Of a stretch of DNA of 7,239 nucleotides, positions 1 to 5,859 are shown piece after piece. This stretch comes from an uncultured Pseudomonadota bacterium (lineage in GTDB: Bacteria > Pseudomonadota > Gammaproteobacteria > Burkholderiales > Casimicrobiaceae), in the NCBI GenBank assembly GCA_937958295.1, contig CALFEY010000003.1, forward strand, positions 1 to 7,239, given 5' to 3'. Both the position numbers and the translations under genes were made by a program. The stretch's first letter is position 1. Each line of letters begins with the position of its first letter. Below the pieces are notes generated by a model that had not been told where the DNA came from, searched no databases, and saw only the letters and a program-made list of their open reading frames with translations.

Positions 1-479
1 CAGCCGGGGCGCAGGGGCCGGGCCGCCAGGTAGCCTTGATCGGGGGTGACGCCGGCGCCGGGGAAGCCGGGAATCGACTCGACCTCCGCGTAGCCCAGAG
101 AGTCGCACCCTGGAAAGGGATAGTTCCCGTGCGCCGGCCGTACCTCGATGTGGGCATCGTCGACCTGCGCCAACCCACGGATGTACTCGGGCATCTCGAC
201 CATGCCCTGCGCGAGGACGCGCAGCACGTCGTCGGGCGTACGCCCGCCGCAGGTGTGTTGCAGATAGGCGAACACCGCCTCGACATCGAACCCGATGCGA
301 ACGCCGCCGGCGGAGAGGATCGAGATCCCACCGGGGTCGGGCATCTTCTCGAGCAGCATGACGCGCAGCCCCTGGCGCGCCGCCTCGATGGCCGCCACGG
401 CCCCTGCGGCCCCATAGCCCACCACCACCACGTCCCATCCATGGGCATCGCAGGGCATCGCTTCGTTCTTATGTTCCAT
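1..479 (-). CDS. FAD-dependent oxidoreductase (FAD_binding_2 / fumarate reductase flavoprotein-like), N-terminal part
   Basis: The minus-strand frame from ATG at 479-477 stays open for 159 codons to the window edge, so the C-terminal part is missing. Residues 16-26 read DVVVVGYGAAG, the Rossmann GxGxxG dinucleotide-binding motif. They are followed by an Ala-rich helix and LRVMLLEK (38-45), whose Glu44 at the end of the second strand would bind the FAD ribose. PGGISILSAGG follows shortly after, the glycine/serine-rich stretch typical of the FAD_binding_2 family (fumarate reductase and 3-ketosteroid dehydrogenase flavoproteins). Such proteins transfer electrons to or from C=C bonds; full members are about 450-560 residues. 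The substrate cannot be set because the catalytic domain is outside the window. The ATG at 479 has no good Shine-Dalgarno; Met8 (458-456) is an alternative start, also with only a weak GA-rich upstream stretch. The gene is divergent from the biotin carrier gene. The plus-strand frame over this region is an antisense shadow. Confidence 0.88.
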   Translation of the reverse strand, partial: MEHKNEAMPCDAHGWDVVVVGYGAAGAVAAIEAARQGLRVMLLEKMPDPGGISILSAGGVRIGFDVEAVFAYLQHTCGGRTPDDVLRVLAQGMVEMPEYIRGLAQVDDAHIEVRPAHGNYPFPGCDSLGYAEVESIPGFPGAGVTPDQGYLAARPLRPG

Positions 480-485
480 ATATTG
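475..485 (-). promoter_or_regulatory. Candidate regulator box CAATATATGGA, copy 1
   Basis: Read on the minus strand, this 11-mer is identical to the one at 4100-4090. It overlaps the presumed flavoprotein start codon, since ATGGA contains ATG and the next two bases. An AT-rich 11-mer recurring exactly in a second divergent intergenic region of GC-rich DNA is unlikely to be chance. Its identity as an operator is inference. It could instead reflect a shared leader sequence. Confidence 0.4.
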
Positions 486-551
486 ATTGCATGACAGAGC
501 TCATCAACAGCGCCGCATATGCCACGTCTTTATCTATGAGAATTAGCCATA

Positions 552-581
552 TCGCCGCCTAGCCCAGGGCAGCGCTATAAT
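552..581 (+). promoter_or_regulatory. Candidate sigma-70 promoter for the biotin carrier gene
   Basis: A perfect TATAAT lies at 576-581. The best-spaced -35 is TCGCCG at 552-557 (3 of 6 consensus bases, 18-bp spacer), so the promoter may need an activator. Transcription would start near 588, leaving a leader of about 68 nt that contains the inverted repeats at 599-633. I found no comparable promoter for the divergent flavoprotein gene on the other strand. Confidence 0.4.
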
Positions 582-598
582 CGGAGGTGCTGATTCCA

Positions 599-633
599 AT
601 CAACAATTGATCCACATAGTGCACGTATGGATC
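599..633. repeat. Two overlapping inverted repeats in the biotin-carrier leader
   Basis: ATCAA-CAA-TTGAT (599-611) is a perfect 5-bp inverted repeat. It overlaps a second one, GATCCA at 609-614 paired with TGGATC at 628-633, with 13 bases between the arms. The centre of the second contains the 6-bp palindrome GTGCAC (619-624). The arms hold TCCA/TGGA as in the CAATATATGGA boxes, and 622-631 (CACGTATGGA) is a loose match to that box. The position between the putative transcription start and the Shine-Dalgarno fits a repressor site. No regulator is encoded here, so this is structural evidence only. Confidence 0.4.
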
Positions 634-655
634 CGCGCTCCGGAAAGGCCTGTCC

Positions 656-880
656 ATGACGCAACTCGACCTCAAGTCGGAAATGACTGGCGTGATCTGC
701 AAGATCCTCGTCGCGGTGGGGGACACTGTGGCCGAGGACGACACGCTCGTGGTGGTGGAATCGATGAAGATGGAGATCCCGATCGTCGCGCCCAAGGCCG
801 GCCGCGTGGTGGCCATCCGCGGCGGCGAAGGGGACCCCATCAGCGAGGGCGATTCCCCTGTCACCCTCGCCGTGGACTGA
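656..880 (+). CDS. Biotin carboxyl carrier protein (stand-alone biotinyl domain of an acyl-CoA carboxylase)
   Basis: The 74-residue product is a single biotinyl/lipoyl hammerhead domain. ESMKM at residues 35-39 is the biotinylation motif: Lys38, flanked by methionines, would be biotinylated by biotin ligase, and lipoyl domains lack this M-K-M pattern. Thirty-six residues follow the lysine, the usual spacing. The 'thumb' insertion of E. coli-type AccB is absent, so the domain resembles the carrier domain of propionyl-CoA or pyruvate carboxylases, here as a separate protein. It would carry carboxybiotin from a biotin carboxylase to a carboxyltransferase, most likely the one at 4312-5850. No biotin carboxylase is in the window. 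GGAAAGG at 642-648 lies 7 nt before the ATG and supports this start. The stop is 12 bp from the end of the convergent solute-binding protein gene. The general family is certain; the partner enzyme is inferred. Confidence 0.9.
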   Translation: MTQLDLKSEMTGVICKILVAVGDTVAEDDTLVVVESMKMEIPIVAPKAGRVVAIRGGEGDPISEGDSPVTLAVD

Positions 881-892
881 TGCCGTCCGCTC

Positions 893-2449
893 CTACTGCC
901 AGCTGACCTTGCGGAAGTTGAGGAAGCCCGACCCCTGCTGGACTTCCCAATTGACGTCCTTCTTCTTCGCGAACACGTTGAAGAGCTCGGTGACCAGCAG
1001 CGCAGCCGCGTCGTCGTGGAGGATGCGCCCGATCTTCCGGAACGCCGCGCCGCGCTGCTCCGCCCCAGTGATGCCGTCGAGCTCGCCGATGAGCTTCTCC
1101 ACTTCGGGGTTGTAGTAGTCCGACCACGTGCCGTCCTTGGAGAACGAGCCGCCGACCGGATGGATGGGGTCGTAGATGGCGTTGGTGAACTGCGTGGTGG
1201 TCATGGGTCCGGACTTGTGCGTGTTGTTGAGCCGGCTCCAGGCGGCGTAGTCGATCCGGTTGATCTTCACCCGCACGCCCACCTGCCCGAGATAGGCGGC
1301 CACGGCTTCGGCGAACTCCTTGGGCGTGCCCACGGCATCGTTGAGCTCGATGTCGAAGCCATTGGGGTAGCCCGCCTGCTTGAGAAGCTCCCTCGCCTTG
1401 GCGGGGTTGTACGGGTACGGCTTGAGATCGGGATCGGCGCCGTAGGGGAAATAGCGGGAGATGAAGGTGCCCATGGGGGCACCCACCCCGTGGAAGACCC
1501 CCTTGATGATGGCGTTGGCGTCCACGGCGTGGTTGAGCGCCTGGCGCACCTCGCGCTTGGACAGCGGCGTGCCCGGCACATTCGAGTAGAGCCGTACGTG
1601 CATCGGCGAGGACACCGGATTGACGATCACGGCGAGCGCCGGATCCTTCTTGAGCCGCTCGACGTCGGCCAGGGGCACCATCGCGGCGATGTCGATTTCG
1701 CCGGCGAGAATCGCGTTCACGCGGCTGGTGGGCTCCGGGATGTACTTGAACACGAGAAGCTTGATCCCCGGCTTCTCGCCGTAGAAGCCATCGAACCGCT
1801 CGAGCTCCAGGAACTGTCCGATCTTGTTTTCCTTGACCCGGTACGGACCCGTGCCGATCGGTGCCTGGGCGAACATCTCGGGATTGGCGAGCTTCGAGAT
1901 GTAGTTCTTGGGCGCGATGAACAGGAACCCAGCGACCTTGTTCATGAACACGCCGTCGGGCTTCTTGAGCTTGACGACGACGGTCTGCGCATTGGGCGTC
2001 TCGACCGAGTCCACGACCGACGCGAAGAACGGACGCCGGGTGCTCTTGGAGGCGGGGTCGATGATCCGCTCGATCGAGAACTTGACGTCCTCCGACGTGA
2101 ACGGATCCCCGTTGTGGAACTTGATGCCTGGCTTGAGGTTGAAGGTATAGACCAGGCCGTCGGGCGATATCTTGTGCGAGTCGGCCATCCGCGGGACGAT
2201 GTTCCCCTTGAAGTCGAAGCCATAGAGCGTGTCGAAGATCTGCATGGCGTAGCGCTGCGAATCGCCGCTCGCGGTGACCAGCGCATCGAGGCTCTGGATC
2301 TCCTTGTCGAGGGCCACCACCAGCGTGTCGCGGTTGATCGCGGGGGTCGTCTTGTCCGCCGCGTGAAGCGGAGCGACGGTGATCGCGCCCGCCGCGAGAA
2401 CTCCCAAAGCCATCCTGCGTAGCGCAGTCCGTCTTGCCATTGCCATCAT
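893..2449 (-). CDS. ABC transporter periplasmic substrate-binding protein, family 5 (peptide/nickel/opine type), copy A
   Basis: The product is 518 residues. Residues 1-30 form a signal peptide: basic start, hydrophobic stretch MALGVLAAGAITVA, and Ala-type cleavage after PLHA. There is no lipobox cysteine, so a free periplasmic protein is expected. Residues 94-128 contain the SBP_bac_5 signature (SPDGLVYTFNLKPGIKF followed by HNGDPFTSEDV). PIGTGPYRV and, in the C-terminal lobe, YNPAKARELLKQAGYPNGF are also typical. The family delivers oligopeptides, opines, glutathione, nickel chelates or other solutes to an inner-membrane ABC permease; the ligand cannot be read from sequence. GGAGG at 2460-2456 lies 6 nt before the chosen ATG; the adjacent second ATG (2446) and the fourth codon (2440) are also possible. 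It follows its paralogue after a 40-bp gap, probably in one transcript. By eye the two are roughly 60-65% identical. No permease or ATPase gene is visible. The twin Arg near residue 11 (RRMALG) is a weak Tat-like feature; Sec export is more likely. Confidence 0.93.
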   Translation of the reverse strand: MMAMARRTALRRMALGVLAAGAITVAPLHAADKTTPAINRDTLVVALDKEIQSLDALVTASGDSQRYAMQIFDTLYGFDFKGNIVPRMADSHKISPDGLVYTFNLKPGIKFHNGDPFTSEDVKFSIERIIDPASKSTRRPFFASVVDSVETPNAQTVVVKLKKPDGVFMNKVAGFLFIAPKNYISKLANPEMFAQAPIGTGPYRVKENKIGQFLELERFDGFYGEKPGIKLLVFKYIPEPTSRVNAILAGEIDIAAMVPLADVERLKKDPALAVIVNPVSSPMHVRLYSNVPGTPLSKREVRQALNHAVDANAIIKGVFHGVGAPMGTFISRYFPYGADPDLKPYPYNPAKARELLKQAGYPNGFDIELNDAVGTPKEFAEAVAAYLGQVGVRVKINRIDYAAWSRLNNTHKSGPMTTTQFTNAIYDPIHPVGGSFSKDGTWSDYYNPEVEKLIGELDGITGAEQRGAAFRKIGRILHDDAAALLVTELFNVFAKKKDVNWEVQQGSGFLNFRKVSWQ

Positions 2450-2468
2450 CTTTATCCTCCGTCGATTG

Positions 2469-2488
2469 CCGCGCTTGTGTTCGCGCGG
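2469..2488 (-). other. Intercistronic GC hairpin between the two binding-protein genes
   Basis: On the minus-strand transcript, a 6-bp perfect stem (CCGCGC with GCGCGG) encloses an 8-nt loop. It begins directly after the stop codon of the upstream binding protein and ends 8 nt before the Shine-Dalgarno of the downstream one. No U-tract follows, so it is not a standard intrinsic terminator. It could stabilise the upstream message or change the ratio of the two proteins. In DNA this GC-rich, a 6-bp stem may also be chance. Confidence 0.3.
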
Positions 2489-2489
2489 G

Positions 2490-4061
2490 CTACTTCCAGG
2501 ACGTGCCGCGGAAATTGAGGAACCCCGAGCCCTGCTGCACCTGCCAGTTCAGATCCTTCTTCCGGGCGTATACGTAGACATGCTCGGACAACAACACGGC
2601 GGCCGCATCGTCGTGCAGGATGCGACCGATCTTGCGAAACAAGGCACCCCGGGCCTGCGGATCGACCGTGCCCTCGAGCTCGCCGATGAGCGCCTCCACA
2701 TCGGGGTTGTAGTAGTCCGACCACGTGCCATCCTTGGAGAAGGTGCCGACGATCGGGTGGACCGGGTCGTAGATCACGTTCGAGAAGATCGTGACGGTGG
2801 CAGGGCCGGCCTTGTGCGTGTTGTTGAGCCGGATGAACGCCGGATAGTCCATGCGCACGATCTCGGTCTTGACCCCGATCTGGCTCCAGTACGCGGCGAC
2901 GGCCTCGGCAAGCTCCTTCGGTTGGTCCGTGCCGCCGTAGAGCTTGACTTCGAAACCGTTGCGATACCCCGCCTTGGCCAGCAACTCGCGGGCCTTGGCC
3001 GGGTCGTAGGGATAGGGCTTGAGGTCGGGGTCGCCGCCGTAGGGGTAGTACCGCGAGATGAACGACCCCATGGGACTGCCGTTGCCGTACAGGATGCCCT
3101 TGATGATGGCGTTCGTATCGACGGCATACGAGAGCGCCTGGCGCACTTCGCGCTTGGAGAACGGATGGCTCGGCACGTTCGAGTACAGCCGCACGTGCAG
3201 CGGACCGCCGTTCGGGTTGACGAGCACCTCGAGACCGTTGTCGGACTTGAGGCGCGCGACGTCCTGTAGCGGGACCACGGCCGCCAGATCCACCTCGCCG
3301 CTTTGCAGCGCGCTGACCCGGCTCGCCGCCTCGGGGACGAACCGGAGCACGATGCGCTTGACACCGGGACGCTCGCCGATCGCCTGGCCCCAGTAGCCGT
3401 CGAACCGCTCGAGCTCGAGGTACTGGCCCACCTTGAACTCCTTCACCTTGAAGGGTCCCGACCCGATCGGCGCGGCCGCGAAGGCCTCGGGCGTTCCGAG
3501 CTTGGTGGCGTAGTTGCGCGGGATGACGAAGAGGAAACCCGCGACCTTGTTGAGAAAGGCCCCATCCGGCTGCTTGAGGACGATCGTGACGGTGTCCGGC
3601 CCGGTTTCGATGCCGGCCACCACCGGCGCGAAGTAGACGCGACGCGTGCTCTTGACCGCCGGATCGAGGATGCGCTCGAGCGAATAGCGCACGTCCTCCG
3701 GCGTGAGCGGGTCGCCGTTCTGGAAGCGGATGCCCGGACGCAGCGTGAAGGTGTAGCGCAGCCGGTCCGGCGATACCTTGACCGCGCTCGCCATGCGCGG
3801 CACCACGTTGCCCTTGGCATCGAAGCCGTAAAGAGTGTCGTACACCTGCCACGCGTACAGGAGCGAGTCTCCGGTGGAGGTGACCTGGGCGTCGAGGTTG
3901 CTGATGGACTTCTCGAGAGCGACGACAAGCGTTTCACGATCGACCGCCGGCTTGTAGTCGGCCGCACGGGCCGCAAGTACGCCGCCGGCGAGCAAGACGA
4001 GCGCCGCGCAGCGCAACGCGCCAAGCGCTGCCGCCGGCATGCGCGAACAGGATTTCGACAT
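2490..4061 (-). CDS. ABC transporter periplasmic substrate-binding protein, family 5 (peptide/nickel/opine type), copy B
   Basis: The product is 523 residues. The signal peptide spans about residues 1-33: Lys/Arg start, hydrophobic LRCAALVLLAGGVLA, and ARA before the mature end ADYKP. Cys18 lies inside the hydrophobic core, not at a lipobox, so the protein should be soluble in the periplasm. The SBP_bac_5 signature is at about residues 97-125 (VSPDRLRYTFTLRPGIRF, then QNGDPLTPEDV), followed by PIGSGPFKV and YDPAKARELLAKAGYRNGF. The C-terminal end LNWQVQQGSGFLNFRGTSWK closely matches that of the copy downstream. Compared with that copy it carries a few extra residues (AIGER) near residue 225. 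GGAGG at 4075-4071 lies 9 nt before the ATG. It is the first gene of the minus-strand unit and divergent from the carboxyltransferase gene, which suggests co-regulated uptake and catabolism. The ligand is unknown. Confidence 0.93.
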   Translation of the reverse strand: MSKSCSRMPAAALGALRCAALVLLAGGVLAARAADYKPAVDRETLVVALEKSISNLDAQVTSTGDSLLYAWQVYDTLYGFDAKGNVVPRMASAVKVSPDRLRYTFTLRPGIRFQNGDPLTPEDVRYSLERILDPAVKSTRRVYFAPVVAGIETGPDTVTIVLKQPDGAFLNKVAGFLFVIPRNYATKLGTPEAFAAAPIGSGPFKVKEFKVGQYLELERFDGYWGQAIGERPGVKRIVLRFVPEAASRVSALQSGEVDLAAVVPLQDVARLKSDNGLEVLVNPNGGPLHVRLYSNVPSHPFSKREVRQALSYAVDTNAIIKGILYGNGSPMGSFISRYYPYGGDPDLKPYPYDPAKARELLAKAGYRNGFEVKLYGGTDQPKELAEAVAAYWSQIGVKTEIVRMDYPAFIRLNNTHKAGPATVTIFSNVIYDPVHPIVGTFSKDGTWSDYYNPDVEALIGELEGTVDPQARGALFRKIGRILHDDAAAVLLSEHVYVYARKKDLNWQVQQGSGFLNFRGTSWK

Positions 4062-4089
4062 CGGGTGCTTCCTCCGTTTGGCCGATTAG

Positions 4090-4111
4090 TCCATATATTG
4101 GTATTGTGCGG
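4090..4111. promoter_or_regulatory. Candidate regulator box, copy 2, with downstream TTGTGCGG
   Basis: TCCATATATTG at 4090-4100 (CAATATATGGA on the minus strand) is identical to the box at 475-485. It is followed by GTATTGTGCGG to 4111. The block from 4095 closely resembles 4255-4270 on the same strand: both run ATAT, then GG, then TTGTGCGG. It lies 29 bp upstream of the start codon of the binding protein. If the minus promoter at 4192-4164 is real, the box sits in the transcribed leader. Operator function is inferred from recurrence only. Confidence 0.42.
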
Positions 4112-4163
4112 CGTCGGCATCGCGCGCTTCCGCGAGGTCATCGTTGCGCCCCTCGGCACCTCA

Positions 4164-4192
4164 ACGCTAGAGACAACAACGGCGGATGTCAA
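4164..4192 (-). promoter_or_regulatory. Candidate sigma-70 promoter for the binding-protein operon
   Basis: On the minus strand a perfect TTGACA (4192-4187) is followed after 17 bp by TAGCGT (4169-4164), which matches only 3 of 6 consensus -10 bases. Transcription would start near 4157 and give a leader of about 95 nt. Its -35 element is 18 bp from the -35 of the plus-strand candidate promoter, a back-to-back arrangement. The weak -10 keeps confidence low. Confidence 0.35.
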
Positions 4193-4210
4193 TACGTGAA
4201 GCGCGAACCC

Positions 4211-4240
4211 TTGCCGGCTTCCGCGCCGAGCGAATATGAT
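4211..4240 (+). promoter_or_regulatory. Candidate sigma-70 promoter for the carboxyltransferase operon
   Basis: TTGCCG (4211-4216; 4 of 6 consensus bases) is separated by 18 bp from TATGAT (4235-4240; 5 of 6). The predicted start near 4247 gives a leader of about 65 nt. The box-like sequence CACAATATGGA begins at about +5, where a bound protein would block initiation or early elongation. This is the best-looking promoter in the window. Confidence 0.5.
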
Positions 4241-4250
4241 TATGCAGTTT

Positions 4251-4270
4251 CACAATATGGATTTGTGCGG
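4251..4270. promoter_or_regulatory. Candidate regulator box, copy 3 (shortened), with TTGTGCGG
   Basis: CAATATGGA (4253-4261) is the CAATATATGGA box with one AT step removed, here on the plus strand, opposite to copy 2. TTGTGCGG at 4263-4270 repeats 4104-4111 exactly. The two blocks lie about 160 bp apart and bracket the divergent promoters. This would suit a regulator that binds both sites, but no binding can be shown from sequence. Confidence 0.4.
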
Positions 4271-4302
4271 TGCCACTAGCGGCACACTGCACCGACACGA
4301 AC

Positions 4303-4307
4303 GGAGG
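4303..4307 (+). promoter_or_regulatory. Shine-Dalgarno deciding the carboxyltransferase start
   Basis: GGAGG sits 4 nt before the ATG at 4312. The frame is open further upstream to a GTG at 4270, but that codon overlaps the TTGTGCGG repeat and lacks a ribosome binding site. The ATG at 4312 also gives the MDKKHLAALHERR start expected for the family. Confidence 0.75.
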
Positions 4308-4311
4308 CCCC

Positions 4312-5850
4312 ATGGACAAGAAGCACCTCGCCGCGCTGCACGAGCGCCGCGAAGCCGCGCGCGCCGCCCCGCGGCCCGACGCCCTCGCCAAGATTCGCGA
4401 GCAGGGCAAGCTCACGGCGCGGGAGCGGATCGACGTGCTCCTCGATGCCGGAAGCTTCGTGGAGATGGGCGTGCTCGGGCGCAGCGGCCATCCCGACCTG
4501 CGCGACCGCACACCGGCCGATGGCCTCATCACCGGCCACGGCACGATCGACGGCCGGGTTGTCTACGTGGCCGCGGACGACGTGACGGTGCTGGGCGGAA
4601 CGCGTGGACGCGTCGGCGAGATCAAGCTGAGCCGCGTCCGCCAGGCGGCGCTCGCCAATCGCCGGCCCTTCATCGCCCTCATGGAAGCCGGCGCGGCGCG
4701 CGTCCAGGAGTCCTACGGCGCGATGGCCGCAGGCATGGGTGCGCGGTTCAGCGAGCACTTCAGGATGTCCGGCCGCGTGCCGCAAGTGGCGGCAGCCATG
4801 GGCGGCGCGTTCGGCGGCCCGTCGTTCACGGCCGCGCAATCCGACTTCGTGACCATCGTGGAGAAGTCCGGCTTCATGGGCATGTCCGGCCCGCTGGTGG
4901 TCAAGGTCGGCATCCGGGAGACCGTCACGAGCGAGGACATCGGAGGCGCTGAAACGAGCGCGGTGGTGACGGGCCAGGCGGACCACGTGGGCGCGAGCGA
5001 CACCGAGTCCTTGCAGGCCATCCGCAGCTTCCTGTCCTTTCTTCCGGGACACTGCGACGAGCTGCCGCCGGTGGCGCCGGCACGACCCGCGGCGCTCGAC
5101 ACGCCCGAAGGTCGCGAGCGGATCCGCGCGCTCATCCCCGATGCCTCTCGCCAGGCCTACGACGTGCGCAAGGTGCTCGCACTCATCGTCGATGCCGGCG
5201 AGCTCTTCCACTACCGTCCCCGCTACGGGCCGAACCTCGTCACGGCGTTCGGCCGGATGGCCGGCCAGCCCGTGGGCTTCATCGCCTCCAATCCGCAGGC
5301 ACGCGCCGGGATCCTCGACGAGAAGAGCGCCATCAAGGCGCGCAAGTTCGTCGACCTGTGCGATGCGTTCCACATCCCGCTCGTGACGATGATCGACGCG
5401 CCCGGCTTCCTGGTGGGGCCCGAGATCGAGCGACAGCGCATGGTGTCGCTGGCCGCGCGCCTTCTGACTTCCATGTGTGCCGCCAGCGTTCCCCTGTGCA
5501 CGATCGTGATGCGCAAGGCGATCGGCCTCGCGTACATCGCGCTGGGCGGACGCGTCATGAATCCCGACACCATCGTGGCCTGGCCCACGGCGCACTTCGA
5601 CGTGATGGGGCCGGAGGCCGCCGTCGAGCTGATGCACGGCAAGGCGATCGCCGCGGCCGCCGATCCGGTGGCCAAGCGCGCCGAGATCATGGTGCTCCTG
5701 GAGCACGAGTCGAGCGCCTGGGAGGCCGCCGGCATGGGACTCATCGATGACGTGATCGACCCGGCCGAGACGCGCGACGTGATCCTCGCGACGCTGCACA
5801 AGACCGCCGCCGCGCGTACCGCCGGCTTCCGCCACCGCATCGATCCTTAA
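4312..5850 (+). CDS. Acyl-CoA carboxylase carboxyltransferase (beta) subunit, PccB-like
   Basis: The 512-residue product has the two-domain carboxyltransferase fold of biotin-dependent acyl-CoA carboxylases, near the usual 510-540 residues. It moves the carboxyl group from carboxybiotin to the alpha carbon of an acyl-CoA in the cytoplasm. KLTARERIDVLLDAGSF (from residue 33) is the classical N-terminal family motif. GGAFGGPSF (164-172) provides the N-domain oxyanion-hole glycines (168-169), and SGPLVVK followed by IGGAETSAVVTGQADHV matches the N-domain end. In the C domain, DAPGFLVGPEIER (from 362), RKAIGLAYIALGG and AWPTAHFDVMG (from 423) align with PccB. The usual KAYGGAY reads KAIGLAY (G405, L406), and Ile409 takes the place of the Asp that, as I recall, favours propionyl-CoA in Streptomyces PccB (position 422). 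A substrate other than propionyl-CoA, or a broader range, is therefore possible. It is not MCC-beta-like at the glycine-rich loop. The biotin carrier is probably the protein at 656-880; the biotin carboxylase is not here. It is the first gene of a plus-strand operon, 9 bp before the hydratase gene. Confidence 0.93.
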   Translation: MDKKHLAALHERREAARAAPRPDALAKIREQGKLTARERIDVLLDAGSFVEMGVLGRSGHPDLRDRTPADGLITGHGTIDGRVVYVAADDVTVLGGTRGRVGEIKLSRVRQAALANRRPFIALMEAGAARVQESYGAMAAGMGARFSEHFRMSGRVPQVAAAMGGAFGGPSFTAAQSDFVTIVEKSGFMGMSGPLVVKVGIRETVTSEDIGGAETSAVVTGQADHVGASDTESLQAIRSFLSFLPGHCDELPPVAPARPAALDTPEGRERIRALIPDASRQAYDVRKVLALIVDAGELFHYRPRYGPNLVTAFGRMAGQPVGFIASNPQARAGILDEKSAIKARKFVDLCDAFHIPLVTMIDAPGFLVGPEIERQRMVSLAARLLTSMCAASVPLCTIVMRKAIGLAYIALGGRVMNPDTIVAWPTAHFDVMGPEAAVELMHGKAIAAAADPVAKRAEIMVLLEHESSAWEAAGMGLIDDVIDPAETRDVILATLHKTAAARTAGFRHRIDP

Positions 5851-5859
5851 GAGGCGCCC

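Noticed and set aside
36..494. A plus-strand 152-codon frame at the left edge
   Set aside because: It is antisense to the flavoprotein, which shows a textbook GxGxxG FAD motif.
1016..2422. A 468-codon plus-strand open frame over the first binding protein
   Set aside because: It is antisense to a clear SBP_bac_5 gene and has low-complexity composition. A similar shadow lies over the paralogue at 2379-3269, as expected from duplicated coding sequence rather than a real gene.
2410..2449. Tat signal in the first binding protein (RRMALG)
   Set aside because: The arginine pair is followed by a poor match to the Tat consensus, the paralogue has no twin arginine, and a normal Sec signal with an Ala cleavage site explains the N-terminus.
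2452..3852. A 466-codon minus-strand frame overlapping the second binding protein
   Set aside because: It is the frame-shifted reading of the same strand, Arg/Gly/Ala-rich and without domains. The other frame carries the signal peptide and family motifs.
893..4061. Possible recent duplication or assembly artefact of the two binding proteins
   Set aside because: The copies differ at roughly a third of residues, differ in signal peptides and have a short insertion in one, so this is an old paralogous pair.
4062..4311. Riboswitch or small RNA in the longest non-coding stretch
   Set aside because: I see no extended stem structure or known aptamer-like core, only candidate promoters and short repeats.
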